Source of the DNA: Cacajao melanocephalus
Lineage: Eukaryota; Chordata; Mammalia; Primates; Pitheciidae
DNA length: 64,000 nucleotides
Assembly: GCA_963573385.1 (NCBI GenBank)
Contig: CAUYLG010033190.1
Span: 124,001 to 188,000, forward strand
Direction: 5' to 3'
The notes below the pieces were generated by a model. That model was given only the letters and a program-made list of their open reading frames with translations. It was not told the origin of the DNA and ran no database searches. Shown in pieces: positions 1 through 11,913 of this stretch. A program made the position numbers and the translations under genes. Position 1 is the first letter of the stretch. The number at the start of each line of letters is the position of its first letter.

Positions 1-454
1 TTGTATTGACTACATTTCTTCAGCCTTACACTCTTATCTGTCACAGGTCCATTGCAGAAGGTTTATCTAATTTTAAATTTTTGGAATTATGATCTGGAGT
101 CTTATTAATTTCTCGGAGTGACTTCTAATGTGAATCAATTCAGTATCTCCCCATTGACCAGCTTTGCCTAAATAGTGTTAGGGTCAGCAACTTGTTGAGA
201 CAGCAAAAGTTATGGGTTACTGTTTCCTCACTTCCCTCATAGTGAGTGCATTCTTCCTGCCTGCACTATAAGTGGGTCTAGACCACAAAGAGCCTCATCA
301 GACAAGCTAAGGAGATTGGATTTTATCTAGTTTTTGGGGAAGAGACACTGAGGGGCTTAAGGCACCGTGATGTTCTGGTCAGGTTTTAGAAAGATGGCAC
401 TCTTAGTAGTGGAAAGAAGTTTGTAGAGGAGCAACACTGAGTCAGAGCCCTCCT
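1..454. other. Unassigned AT-rich single-copy stretch
   Basis: No open frame with splice signals, no recognisable repeat and no RNA gene seen. Confidence 0.5.
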
Positions 455-481
455 GAGGAGGCTATGGCCTTCTTTAAAGGA
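455..481. repeat. Left target-site duplication of the short L1
   Basis: Contains GAGGAGG at 455-461 and TTCTTTAAAGGA at 470-481. The partner copy at 565-585 has the same two blocks with 6 fewer bases between them. Confidence 0.6.
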
Positions 482-564
482 GGATTTCTTTTTTATTATT
501 ATTATACTTTAAGTTCTTGGGCACATGTGCAGAATGTGCAGATTTGTTACAGAGGTATACATGT
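482..564 (-). mobile_element. Tiny L1 3'-end insertion
   Basis: The plus strand shows the reverse complement of the LINE-1 3' terminus: a TTATTATTAT stretch, ACTTTAAGTT, then the GGGCACATGTGCAGAATGTG and GTATACATGTG blocks. Only about 80 bp of the 3' end is present, so this is a severely 5'-truncated copy. It is flanked by near-identical sequence at 455-481 and 565-585 (GAGGAGG ... TTCTTTAAAGGA, with a 6-base length difference), read as target-site duplications. The T-rich side is the reverse-complemented A-tail. The subfamily cannot be decided from so little sequence. Confidence 0.85.
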
Positions 565-585
565 GAGGAGGTTTTCTTTAAAGGA

Positions 586-2400
586 AAGGTGACGGGTACT
601 GGAACAAGGATGATGTTGGGAAGAGGGTAGATTTCAAAGACAATGTCCTTTATGTGCATCTAATTTCTGTTCTTTGCAAGAAATTCTCTTTCTCATTTTA
701 TATATCAGAAAATTCCTAAGTATACTTCTATATGGATCCTAGCTAACTCTCTTATAGTCAAGATTTATGTTTCAGAATGAGTGAGAAATACCAGATAAGA
801 ATCATTCTTTACAGATGATTCCTTAACTGTTATCATCATGGTGGGCACATATTACATTAGCACAGTGATTGTCTATGGATTGTGATCAGCGGAAGTTTGC
901 TAAATATTTGAATGGAGTGAGGTCTCAACCAAGGTTTTCTACTCCTTATGATATTCAAAGACTTCACTTAGCACTTTCCTTTCTATTGCGTTTTCGTACG
1001 GGGTGTAAGGAAGTAAAGAAACATAACTGGTGAAATTTAATATCCGGTAAATCCCATATGCTCATTTGATTGTAAAATCTTAGTATTCAGTATTTTTCTC
1101 ATCTCTATAATTCTGATGATTCATGTGTCATTATTGTATACATTTCAAAGCTTCTTATGTAAACGTGGGAAAATCCTATTTTACTCTGCATCTGAGATTT
1201 AATTGCACATTGTATTTGATTTAATTGACAACTGTTTGTGGTTAATAAGCTATAGTGTCAGAGTTGCTGTTAACTTAAAAGTAAGTGACTGGAGAGAATC
1301 AACAGCTAAATCATAAAGTCATTTCTGGATTTGGGATACTTTTAAACTTAGAGGAATAAGTAAATTTAGCGAGAAAAGTGGTAACATTTGAAATAAAATG
1401 GTTAATGTTCCAAGGCAATTGGGATTGCAAACACATCTTGTTAGTTTCTTATTTAATGAAAATGGTTCCAATGAAAAAATCTGAAAATTTTTTATTATAG
1501 AATACTGTTACAGGCACAGTACAGAGACAAGTGCTATGCAGAGATTAATACAAAATGTCACAGTCTCTTCCCTCACAGGGGTGAAAGTCCAAAGAAGATA
1601 GAGTGCTTTTTATCAAAGGGTTTCAAATGAGTGAGCAGTCTAATTTTCACAATTCTTTTTTTCTCCCTTATATTTTCTCCCATATGAATTTTATAATTCA
1701 TATGGTCAGATGTATTTTTAAATTAATGTACATTTAAAATTTACACTTTTTCATGATCAGCCTAGTTCCAACTTGTATTAATTTTTCAATTTTCTATGTT
1801 TAGAAGGAAAAGGAAAGAAAAATCTTATTAGATGTAGTCATTTCACCAATAAATGAGAAATCGTATTTTTTTTTTTTTTTACTTTTTAAAAAGTCTTAAA
1901 TACTAGAGGCATTGAGGTTTTTGTTTCCATCAAATAGGTGTTCATAAAAAATATTTTATGCTTAGGACACCTGTTTATTTTCATGCTGGACACCTTCTGG
2001 GGCAAGCATTACTTGGAGAATTACTGATTTCTACCTGACTTAATGCCCAAACCTTTGCCAAAGTAATACTGAGAAAGAAATTGGAAAAAAAGTAAACTTG
2101 ATTGTTTTAAAATCTTGTCAAAGGGGTAAAACTGTTAAAGGAACAAAAGGAAAATATTTCTACCTAAGTAGCTCTATATAGTGCAGCCTGCAAAGTGCTT
2201 GTGATGGCAAATATTGCAGATGGGCTACTAGTTTTATTAACCTGGGGAATAATATTTCATGGTTATTCTACAAAAAAGGATCGGATCATTTTGGAATTAT
2301 TATTTTCCAATTGGGAGATGTAGGAATTAAATTATTTTTAAAGGTAGAAATACAATTGGGCTTTCTATGAAGGATTGATTTTAGGAAAGCCATTCTTTTT
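586..2400. other. Unassigned AT-rich stretch with one small palindrome
   Basis: No gene or dated repeat recognised. It holds a perfect 11-bp-arm palindrome at 1680-1705 and a run of T near 1866-1880. Confidence 0.45.
1680..1705. repeat. Perfect short inverted repeat, 11-bp arms
   Basis: CCATATGAATT (1680-1690) and its exact reverse complement AATTCATATGG (1695-1705) flank a 4-base loop TTAT. Confidence 0.8.
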
Positions 2401-2413
2401 TTTGGAATAATCT

Positions 2414-2496
2414 TTTTAGATAAGATTAACATTCAAAGTTATAGACTGAGTCTACTTTACTCAGTCTATAACTTTGAATGTTAATCTTATCTAAAA
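2414..2496. repeat. Perfect 38-bp-arm hairpin inverted repeat
   Basis: The left arm 2414-2451 begins TTTTAGATAAGATTAACATT and ends GACTGAGT. The right arm 2459-2496 begins ACTCAGTC and ends CTTATCTAAAA. The arms are exact reverse complements over 38 bases, separated by the 7-base spacer CTACTTT. The sequence matches no MITE I recall, such as MADE1. The RNA form would fold into a long uninterrupted stem. The perfect match suggests recent formation, for example by fold-back template switching during replication; that is inference. Confidence 0.9.
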
Positions 2497-2785
2497 TGTC
2501 TTCACAGAAACGGCCAGAGTAATATTTGACTGAGTATCTGAGTACCCTGTGGCCAGTCAAGTTGACATATAAAATTCCATCACAAGGTTAAATGTGGACT
2601 TTAGAAAACTTGAAGATTAATAAGGTATATGAGCTGATGAAGAGGAGGAGTCAAAATGACTCCCAAGTTTTGATTTTCAGCTATTGGTTAATGTCATTTG
2701 CTAAGTTGAGGACATGTGAGGAAAAACATGGGTTGAAATGATGTGGGGTAATGAATGTGAACAATGAAACCCAAGTTCTTTTTGA

Positions 2786-2821
2786 TACACATGCACATAC
2801 ATGCACACGCACACACACACA
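2786..2821. repeat. CA-rich microsatellite, short and interrupted
   Basis: Interrupted ACACATGCACATACATGCAC pattern ending in a pure AC run of six to seven units at about 2809-2821. Confidence 0.8.
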
Positions 2822-3401
2822 GAAATATAGTCTCTGATAACAATCTCAAGTCTATTCTTACCGAGTTTGAATAATAACTCTAAGTCAGAGTGTAGAGGAA
2901 ATATTTATTGTTACAGATGTAATGTGAAAAATGAGCAAGGGTGAGATTAGGTCCTAAGGAGAGATTGAAAAGGAGCTTGACTGTACTTTGTACAGATGTA
3001 CCTAGACAAGAATCTCGGTACTTCCCACACAGTGTTATTTTAGTTATATTCTCAAAGTTATGACTCAGATGTTGGGAAGTGATATGAACTCTGATTGTTT
3101 TGTTAGCATTGCAGAGGATCAAACCGTATCCCTGATTATGGGGTCATCTTTTCCTGGAAGGAATGGATATTCTACTCTCAGTCATCTTAATGCAAGGTCA
3201 GTGTTAGAGAAGGAAAGAAGACTTGGGACATGTAGCTGAAATCCTGGAATGATGATGTTCATTTTATGTAAGGGAAGGTGATTAGCAGGGCTTAAGAATG
3301 GTCTTTCTCCTGTTAAGCACAAACTTCAGAACTCCTTTTGTAATTTATGTACTGAATTATTATTATCATTAGCTGTAAAAATGCAGTGTATAAGTCAGTA
3401 A
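2822..3401. other. Unassigned stretch
   Basis: No repeat family recognised. An 80-codon minus-strand frame at 2880-3122 has no splice signals or protein similarity I recognise and is treated as chance. Confidence 0.4.
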
Positions 3402-3488
3402 TTCTCCAGACTATATCAGTATCACCACTCATAAAAAATTAGGGAAAGACTAACCAAATAGAACTAGATAGAATAGAATCTACAGTGA
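3402..3488 (+). repeat. Left copy of an 86-bp inverted duplication
   Basis: This segment, from TTCTCCAGACTAT to GAATCTACAGTG, matches the reverse complement of 4709-4794 with about 7 mismatches in 86 positions. Similarity stops sharply at both ends, and the flanks show no shared direct repeat. Either these are two copies of one unnamed repeat in opposite orientation, terminal inverted repeats of an unrecognised transposon, or a short inverted duplication. Confidence 0.8.
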
Positions 3489-4708
3489 GATTATCTCATA
3501 AATGTTTATTTATATGAGGTAAAATCTAAATACAAATGTACAAAATACATCAAAATAAAGCAAGAAAATAATTATTTGTTCATGAGGACATAAAGAAATA
3601 CATAGAAATGAATGTTTAATGTTTACTTGCTCGAGTTGTCAGGCAGAAAATATATGCTATAGTTGTATTAAAAGGATTGATGGAATCCAGTGGGGAATTC
3701 TGCTAGAGAGGCCTCTGCTCCCTAACAGAAGAAAGCAACAAAAACAAAATCTGAAAACTCCCAGACAGTGCGTGATTAGCTTCCTCATTTACTTGGTTAT
3801 CATTATGTGGCTTCCCAGAATACCTGTCTAGTTAAACCATCCAGCAAGGCTCAGAGTGGCTCACTGTTGCAATAGGTTACATTTTACGTTATACAAACAT
3901 TTACATTTGGTATACATGGTATACATTTGGTATAACGGTTACATTTTTGGACAAAGATGAATTCACCCCAATGTGTATGGATCTTTTTTTGGGAGGTTTC
4001 TCAACCACTGCCTGTCTCTCAGCCACACTTTGAAAGTAGAGTTTGGTCAGCATATATTTGCCTTGTGGCTAAGGTATGTTAAACAAAATGGTGGCATGAA
4101 GATTTTCTTTGAAATGGAACCCAAGTAACAATTATAATTTTGTATTCTTACAAATAATTTTATCTGTCTTACTTGTCTGTCATTCTGAAGCTGTGTCAGA
4201 GATTCCTCACTATTTTAAGCTGTCCTGAAACCTCTCATAAAAGACACATAATAAAATTAGTATTTCTTCTCTTTTCCACAATGTCTTTTATGCTGAAAGG
4301 CATTTCATGATATGATTGATCCACAGGAAAACTTTACACTGTATTCAGAGGTTAGATTCCAGAATTAACAGAAAGTGAAAAACCAAGCATAAATTGCTCT
4401 TAAAAAGGGCATATGGGGGATCAATATACTATGTCTCAGTAAGTTCAGTAGCCAATATTCTCTAGTTGAGCATCAGAAATACTTGGCTTTCTTTCAAGGG
4501 TTGTGATATATGATAAGACATATCATTAAATACCGTAATCACCCTCAACAAGGCTACTTGTGCTTATGGGGGCACAGTGGATTAACACTTCTCATTTCAC
4601 ATTCCATCCAGGCCATACAAATTGGCAGACAAATCTTTGGCATTAGTGCTTTCCTCTCAACTTACATAATTGAAGTTGTGTAAGTTATATGGATTTACAA
4701 TACAACCC
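3489..4708. other. Sequence between the two 86-bp inverted copies
   Basis: About 1.2 kb of AT-rich DNA. It includes a local tandem pattern of ACATTTGGTATACATGG-type units at 3898-3950. The 70-codon plus-strand frame at 3619-3831 has no transposase motif that I recognise, so it does not support an autonomous element. Confidence 0.4.
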
Positions 4709-4794
4709 CACTGTAGATTCGATTCTATCTAGTTCTATTTTGTTAATCTTTCCCTAAATTTTTATAAGTGGAGATACTGACATAGTCTGGAGAA
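4709..4794 (-). repeat. Right copy of the 86-bp inverted duplication
   Basis: This is the reverse-complement partner of 3402-3488, about 92% identical by eye. It runs from CACTGTAGATTC to GTCTGGAGAA. Confidence 0.8.
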
Positions 4795-5975
4795 GAGGTT
4801 TATAGTCAAGCAATAAATGTTTAATGTTTATAGATGTGAGTTTGAGGAATGGTATAAATTTATTCTAGGATACACTTTTAGGCTTTAGGGGCACTAAAAT
4901 ATTTGGAACAAACATCAGTTGCTAATGATTTATTTTTAAAAAAATGAATTTTTTAAAAAATTAAATGTTGGGGAATAAAGTATTTTTCCTGGGTTCATTT
5001 TTTCTAAATTGTAATAAATATATTTTAGACAAATGACAGTCATACACAGGTCACTGAAATTGGTATTTTAATTTTGTTGAACATGACTGGGAAAATGCCA
5101 AGTTCCTGGGCTTTGCTAATGTTATAGGGCTTTCAACTGTGGTTATTTTGGTTTCCTTACCTTTCTATAGTGGCTAGTGAAAAAAAATATTTACAAAATA
5201 AAATTAGTAATATTTATTTCTATTCTAGTTTGTGAAACAAACAGGTGAAAGCAACAATCAATATTTTCTTCTGTAGATCATAACTCAACTTGATTCCTAC
5301 GAGGCACTGCAGTTCCAGCAGAGCTCTGGTCATTGATTACAGACTCACCTGGCTTAACTTGAAAAATGATTTTGCTCAAGCCTCCTGTCTGAGAGGCCTG
5401 TTCAGTCCTTGTAGATATAAAATTATTACTGCCCCTGTAGCCACTCATGCCAACATTATTGGTGATAATCTTTGGTTTGTATGTTAATATATGTCAGAAT
5501 AATAATACTCTGAAAACATGTTGGCATATCAGTTCATCTGACTTTGTGAAATTATATGAAGAAAAAAACATTTCACATTTAATGTTGTTCATGATTGATT
5601 TAAGTAAGTTTAAAATAGGCTGTAAATGAATTATCTTGATTTAGGAATGATGAATTTATTATAGCTTAATATACCTGTAAAATATGAAATTAATTGTTAT
5701 TTTGGCAGCCTTTACTGTAAAATTTGGAGCGGAGCACTAAATGGATTATTTCTCTGTAGACTACGGATCTTTCTTTTGATATAGCTAGTCAATTCACCTT
5801 GAATCAGTTCTGATAATAGGTGATGCACCCATGACAAGTGACTAGTAATTGGTTATTTTCCGTGTGACATATGTAATCTAGGAAGGGATTTTTTACAATG
5901 TTTTTTCCAAATAGATTTGTTTATGATTGGAAGTGAAAAGAAAGTGTTTACATAGAACCTTCCATATTTATAGGC

Positions 5976-5980
<5 letters not shown>
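4795..5980. other. Unassigned stretch
   Basis: No repeat or gene recognised. The block 5290-5490 is more balanced in base composition than its surroundings and could be a conserved non-coding element or an old repeat, but nothing in the sequence alone decides this. Confidence 0.4.

Positions 5981-6018
<38 letters not shown>
5981..6018. repeat. (AC)19 microsatellite
   Basis: Pure AC dinucleotide run of about 19 units, followed by CCTACACACCCTACA. It is long enough to be length-polymorphic. Confidence 0.97.
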
Positions 6019-6021
<3 letters not shown>

Positions 6022-6212
6022 ACACACCCTACAGACATGGGGACAGAGAGAACTGGAGAAAGAGAGAAGACTGGCCCCTATTAATCATAATTAAGTGTAA
6101 GTAACAGCCATGAGCTTGCGTAGCATTTCATATTTTTTAAATTTGAAACATTGTATCAATTTTGGAATTGAGAAGTATGAACATTGTATAGTACCATTTC
6201 TTATTTCTGAAG

Positions 6213-6363
6213 CAATGAGTTTCAATTTTTAGCATGCATCAGAATCCCCTTTATGTAGAAACATAGATTTCTGGGCCCCACCCTTAGCATTCCTGGGCTG
6301 GGGCCTGAGAATTTGGATTTCTAACTAATATTCAGATGATGCTGGTCAGAAGTTCACACTTTG
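6213..6363. mobile_element. MER5A-type hAT-Charlie DNA transposon fossil
   Basis: Recognised by the order of diagnostic blocks: TTTTTAGCATGCATCAGAATC, CTGGGCCCCACCC, GGGGCCTGAGAATTTGGATT, GATGCTGGTC and TTCACACTTTG. MER5A is a non-autonomous, quasi-palindromic element of about 190 bp; this copy is nearly full length. It encodes nothing. Confidence 0.8.
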
Positions 6364-7015
6364 TATCCACACGTGTGTATGTGTATAAGTGTGATTGACA
6401 GAAGATCTGATGCTAGATTTCAGTTTTTCTCTCCTTGTCCTCAGGGCTAAGTTTCAGACCCTTAAGATAGCATATTTGTAGTATTGGAAGTAGTATACTC
6501 TAAAACATTTGGTTGAAATACTGGGGTAGAAACAAGAAAGCATTCTAATGCATTATATTATCTGATTAATTCAATATTAAAAGGACCAAAATGTTTGATT
6601 TCCTTCTTTGCCATTGAAGATCTTTTTGATGTATATGTGATGCTTTTCTTTCTCAGCAAGTAGACCATTCTATGAAAATTTACTTTATCTTTTATAACTG
6701 AACATTTTGCAGTGCTCCAAGGTTGTTACTTCAAGGTGGAATTTTATTGTGTACAATTTTAGGTTTAATAGTGTAGATGGGTTAAAGAAAATGTATTCAG
6801 ATGTCTGGCAACATTTTGTTGTGGCTGTTAATGATTTAGAATAACAAATTTATTGTTATAAGAAAAAATAATTAAATCATGGTGTTAATGAACTAGAGCT
6901 GTTATTGTATTATGCTGCAGTGGTGAATTGACTGCTGTTTTTGTAGCTGTGCACATAGAATAGATGCTATTTAGTTGGCGTGAATTCATTGGTCATTCAT
7001 TGGAATAATTTTTTT
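6364..7015. other. Unassigned stretch
   Basis: AT-rich; a few TG/GT dinucleotides at 6369-6391; no feature recognised. Confidence 0.4.
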
Positions 7016-7019
7016 CTGG

Positions 7020-7075
7020 GACTAGGCACCTATCAAGCAGGTAGTCAATAAATATGTGTTAAACAAATTAAATGC
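7020..7075 (+). mobile_element. L2/MIR-type 3' tail
   Basis: The block AGCAGGTAGTCAATAAATATG followed by GTTAAACAAATTAAATG matches the conserved 3' end shared by L2 LINEs and MIR SINEs. Only the tail is recognisable. Confidence 0.5.
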
Positions 7076-10000
7076 AGAGACCTGGTCTCTAGGGCTGTAG
7101 CTTACCAGTTTTGTTCAGGAATGTTGGGTAAGGAGAGAGAGCTTTTTGCCTACTTATAATTTCAGCCTCTATACTTGGTTCATCAGAGTGCATGGTGCTC
7201 ATTCACTGATTTAGAGGAGTGCCTCTTCATTACATATGGGCTGCACATACTCCGATACTCTAACAGCTGAGCCTTTCCAAATTGTATTTAATGGTATGGA
7301 TTTGGGGTTGAAATTAGACTGGAATACACTAATACTGACCACTACTAATACTGTATCATCTCTATTTTTTCTTTTCCTTTAGAATAACAACAAACAACAA
7401 TCAATTTATCTTGGTAGAAGGGCTTACTTTTTATTAATGTGGCTTTTTAAAAAAGAGCTGTCCAATTCTGACACATTAGGTGGGAATATTGCTAGTAATA
7501 TATCCTGTATATGGCCTCATCAGACTGATGCTCCTGTAACTCACATTGACTTTTCTTATTATTGAAATATCTTTCCCTTTCAGGCAAGGGAGTATTAAAA
7601 TCCTAAGTAGGAAGGGATCTGTTCTGCCCTCTATTTTGGCTCACAAAGACATCCCTTAACGTTTTTTAAGGAAACAGATAATCTAGAGAGTCTAAGTAAT
7701 AATGCTCCTTTATTTTGATAGGTAGTATTAGTTAATTAGTTATGAACAAGATAGATTCATCCACACCAAAGACCAAAGTGTATGTTTTAAAAAAGCAAAT
7801 GGACTTTGCAAATGGACACATCTTCCCCCTCCCCATGCAGATAATAATCCATTTTATGAATTAATGGCTAATGAGATTTTTGTTCTTTTGACTGTATTCA
7901 GCATGCTTTTGGTGTACATTAGGTCACTGTTACTAATATCATTTCTTCTAGGTCTTTCATAATTTATTTTTATTTTTATCCTATTGAAAACTTTGTTATG
8001 TTATTGTAAATCTTTTTTTTTTGGGCAAAGAGTAAAGACAAAGTTAAAAAATAAAATAATTAAAAGACCGTTTTAAAAAATTGAATAAGGTACATTTTCT
8101 TAAAAGTGTATATGTACTATCCAAAACAGGTAGCTTACTGCATTTAGGTTTTCATATGTAGAGTTTGCTTGAGTATCCTTTCCCTTAGGAAAGACACTAT
8201 CTGGAGGACTTATGTAGTCTCCTAATTGACAGTCTAGAACTCATCCTCATCCCAACTGAATGTCCCTTCTCCACATTCTAGATTGGCATTCTAGGAAATT
8301 GCCAACAAGTTGGCCAAATCTGGCCCTCGGCTTCTTTTTTTTTTTTGCCCAGAATAATGTTGGCTCACAGGATGTTACATACACAATTGAATTAGTTTCT
8401 AACATTTGAAAATTAGAGATTTCACGTAAAAGTTAGATTTTTTTTACCTCTCTAGAAAACCTGGAAGATATGGACCTATATCCCTGTTTAGCACTCGTTC
8501 TCTGGAGACCAGTGGTATTTGTCCGTTTTAGGTGAGATGAGGGCTTACTTCAGTTTACACTGCTCTCTGTTGTTTTGCAGACATTGAGGCTGCTAGTCAA
8601 TTGACATGAGCACTTGCCTATTTATTTTTTCATGCACAGTACTTGCCTGACCCTCTGAACACTTGAGATTGTGAATGCTTTTTTTTAACTTACTTGTACT
8701 GTGGCCAGCACCGTGGGGCACCAAAAGTTATCCTATACTTCTCAATAATGTGTTCCAAACATGATGCTTCCAACTAAAATAGTTTATCTTGCAGCCATTA
8801 TCTTAGAGGAATGAATCTAATTGCTAGGAGTTTCAGATTCCATGGTCTATGGAGGAAGTATATATGGGCTCACCCATCTCTTTGGATACTATTGCCTCAC
8901 CCATACAGTGGGTAATCTGCCATTACCATTTACAGTTTGATTCCCTTGATGGTCTATCAGATTGTTTCTGTTCACGATTCATTCTGGTGTCTACCAATGA
9001 GTACATGCCCGAAGCTTGTTATTTCCATATAGTTCTTAAAAAGCTGATAACTACATCAATGCTTACACTGAGACACTGTTAACAAGAATAGCCAAAATTT
9101 CATCTATCGGTTGGTCAAAAATAATCTGCAATATGGAAGATGGTTTCTATGTAGCTTTATGACAGAATTGACCAGCTGGGAGAGTTAAGATAAACTATTA
9201 TTAGTTTAAAAATTGAGAACAGAGGAAGATTTAAGGTGTTATTCAAGAGAGTGCTTTTGTATGGGTTTTGGAATCTTGCTCAGTGATTATCATTGGCGTA
9301 AAATTGAAAGACATAAAACGGCAATAGAGACCTTAGAAGAAATTATTTCTGAAATATTTAAAATCCTAGTTCCTGTTTGAAACTGGGATTTCAAATGGGT
9401 AACTACCAGCAATACTCATGCTTTATTTGTGTTTTAATGGTAAAATATTGCAACTCACCTTCCCCAACATCAGGTCTTTCTCCATGTAGTTGAATAACAA
9501 CGAAAATGCAGTCTCTGTGTTTAGGAAAGACTTATGCGTTATAAAACAGGGTAACTTTTCTTTGTACAGTAAAGGAATCTCATCAGCCTGTATGTTCCTA
9601 TCATATTCATCAAGAAAATGGGCAATAAACAAGATATATACAGTAGGTGAGATGTTTTTGTTTGCTTTTCTCTTTTGTAATTCTCCTTGCCATGAAGGAG
9701 GGTGCCCTGAAATATTGAGTCTTTTATTTTCTGGAGAGTGCTCAATTTTTTTTTGACTACTCTATTTGGGGATCAGAAATTTCTTTTCATTTCAGAAGGT
9801 TTTCAAATGCCACATAACTTCTTGGGAAATGCAAAGTATTTTAAGATTTTGAAGCCATGGCATAGAAGAGCATTAAGTCATTCAGGATACTTTTTCTCCC
9901 TTTAGCTTGCTATTTGACCTTGAAGAGTCTATGTGTATAATAAAACCAATATATATACCTTGCTTCACCAAAGGAAGCTTATAGAGTCAATGCCATGTAG

Positions 10001-11630
10001 TTTGGATAAGATGATTGCTTTCCCTTGTAATATAGAGTGATAACAATATTTGATCAAACTAGCTTAAGTCGTTCACTTGATTCAGGGTAGAAATATAATA
10101 CACAATGGATTATGCAAGTAGAAAAAGTCATTTCATAGTAATTGCCTGACATTTAAAAATTGGAATTCAATGAAAGCTGATTAAATTTATTTAATTATTA
10201 TGGACTCAGTTTCGAGCAAAAAAAGCAGATCTGACTTCTCTTTGTAATTCAGCACAAAACTGCATCCCTCTTGTGTGCTATTTCATAGTTTTAGGCCTGA
10301 TTCAGATTTTTTGGCTTTACCATGACAAATCTCTCTATCTAGAGCTAAGATATGGAAATGTTTTCATTTTTATAAACGTTATTTGGTTCTTATAGAATGT
10401 TCTGATTTGCATTGGTGGATTCTGCCTGCCTAGGAAACCTAAGGCAGGAAATACTTGCAGTATTTCATAATCAAGGAACACTCTGAAATGTCCTTTAAAA
10501 ATAAATATGATGTGTCACATACTTTAGAGTATAAGTTTACTCCCCCAGATATGGAATTAAATTTGCTGATGCTTAAAAATACCAGCATGATTGATAGACT
10601 GTTCGCATTTGACCACCTGTTAATGAATTCTCATTCATTACTTGTTTTCCCTTGCTAAAATTACATTTAAATCACACTGTACAATAACCCATAGATACTG
10701 AAAGATTTAGAAAGAAAAATTAACAGAATTGTCACACCTCTGATAGGTGAATTGTTCTCCAAATTGCAAATCTTATTTTTTATATAGATAATTCCAGACC
10801 TTCTTGTAAATCTCATTAGTAAGTATGTTTGAGGTTCTAACAGAGGTTCATTATTTGCTTAATTGCCCAAAGTTTGCTTTCAGCTGCAAGTTTTTGGCTT
10901 TAATTAATGAGTTTTTGTATGTGTATGTTTTTTAATCTCCAGCAGTAGTATGTCCAATGAGGTAGAGAAAATGTATAGCTCAAGCAATAAAGTCTAAGGT
11001 TCCTTTTAACATTGAGATTCTGAAAGTCTATGAATTCTTATGAGATCGTGGGTATATTACCCTAGAAGTTCACATCTGAAATTTGCAGATGGACATAGAG
11101 AATAGAGATGCTTTACCAAATCTTCCACACACAAAAATTTTCACTCTCAGTGCTTCACACGTATTTTCATACTGTCAGTGGATTTGCTGGTTGGTTATTT
11201 CGTAGAGCTAATTTGAAAACAAGTTGATGTTTTCATTAGCGTTTGGCTATACTGTAGTTACATTGGCCTACTTTCTTAGTCCCGAACAGTCCAGAAATTG
11301 TATTTTTCTCTAAAATTTGGAGAAGTATGTAAGTTATACATCAGATGAGAACGCTTATATCATGGATCATAATATTTTCTCTGGTACCAAAGATAAATGG
11401 CAGCAGAAAATGATGCTTTGGTTAAAAAATATTATTATATATTCTACATAAACAGCTCCGATTCTTATTAATTTTCATATATTTCAAATTATGATATAAT
11501 TGATGATATTTATGTGTAGTTTATATGGACTAGGATTCAGAAATGCTTAGTTCATGAGAGGGAGACATGGCTAAGTCTTTTTATAGGGCAGGCTCCAAAT
11601 GTTTTTATTACTATCATTTTTATTCTATTA
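7076..11630. other. 4.5 kb with no confident feature
   Basis: GGCCAAATCTGGCCCTC at 8313-8330 resembles the edge of an old hAT element, but the rest does not follow. AAGTCTAAGGTTCCTTTTAAC near 10990 resembles a MIR tail. Open frames up to 88 codons at 9423-9756 overlap on both strands, which is typical of chance. A T run lies at 8335-8346. Confidence 0.35.
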
Positions 11631-11639
11631 CCACTATAC

Positions 11640-11692
11640 ATAAGATAAAATAGGCACTCAGAAAATATTTTTGGAATGAATGAATTATAACT
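11640..11692 (+). mobile_element. L2/MIR-type 3' tail
   Basis: TAGGCACTCAGAAAATATTT then GGAATGAATGAATT is the usual L2/MIR terminal pattern (a 'ggcactcaataaatatttg' block followed by TGAA repeats). Confidence 0.55.
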
Positions 11693-11756
11693 GAAATGAT
11701 GCTACATTTAAGTTTTCTTTCCATGTACAATAATTAACTGTCAGCAAAGGGGAGGA

Positions 11757-11913
11757 TATTATATATATATATTATATATATAATATATATATTGCAATAT
11801 ATATATTATATATAATATATAATATAGAATATATAATATATATACCTATATATATTATATATATAGCAATATATATATAGCAACATATATAATGTATATA
11901 TATTGCTATATTG
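11757..11913. repeat. Palindromic AT-rich repeat
   Basis: About 155 bp composed almost wholly of A and T. It is built from TATATATA blocks punctuated by ATTGCAATAT, TATAGCAATATA and related units, many of them self-complementary. Such tracts can extrude cruciforms and are prone to deletion and expansion. Confidence 0.9.

Noticed and set aside
2414..2496. Interpretation of the perfect hairpin as a MADE1 transposon or microRNA gene
   Set aside because: The sequence does not match the MADE1 consensus I know, and a perfect stem without bulges is atypical of a microRNA precursor.
8281..8370. Possible hAT-type transposon edge (GGCCAAATCTGGCCCTC)
   Set aside because: Only one short block fits and the following sequence does not continue the consensus I know.
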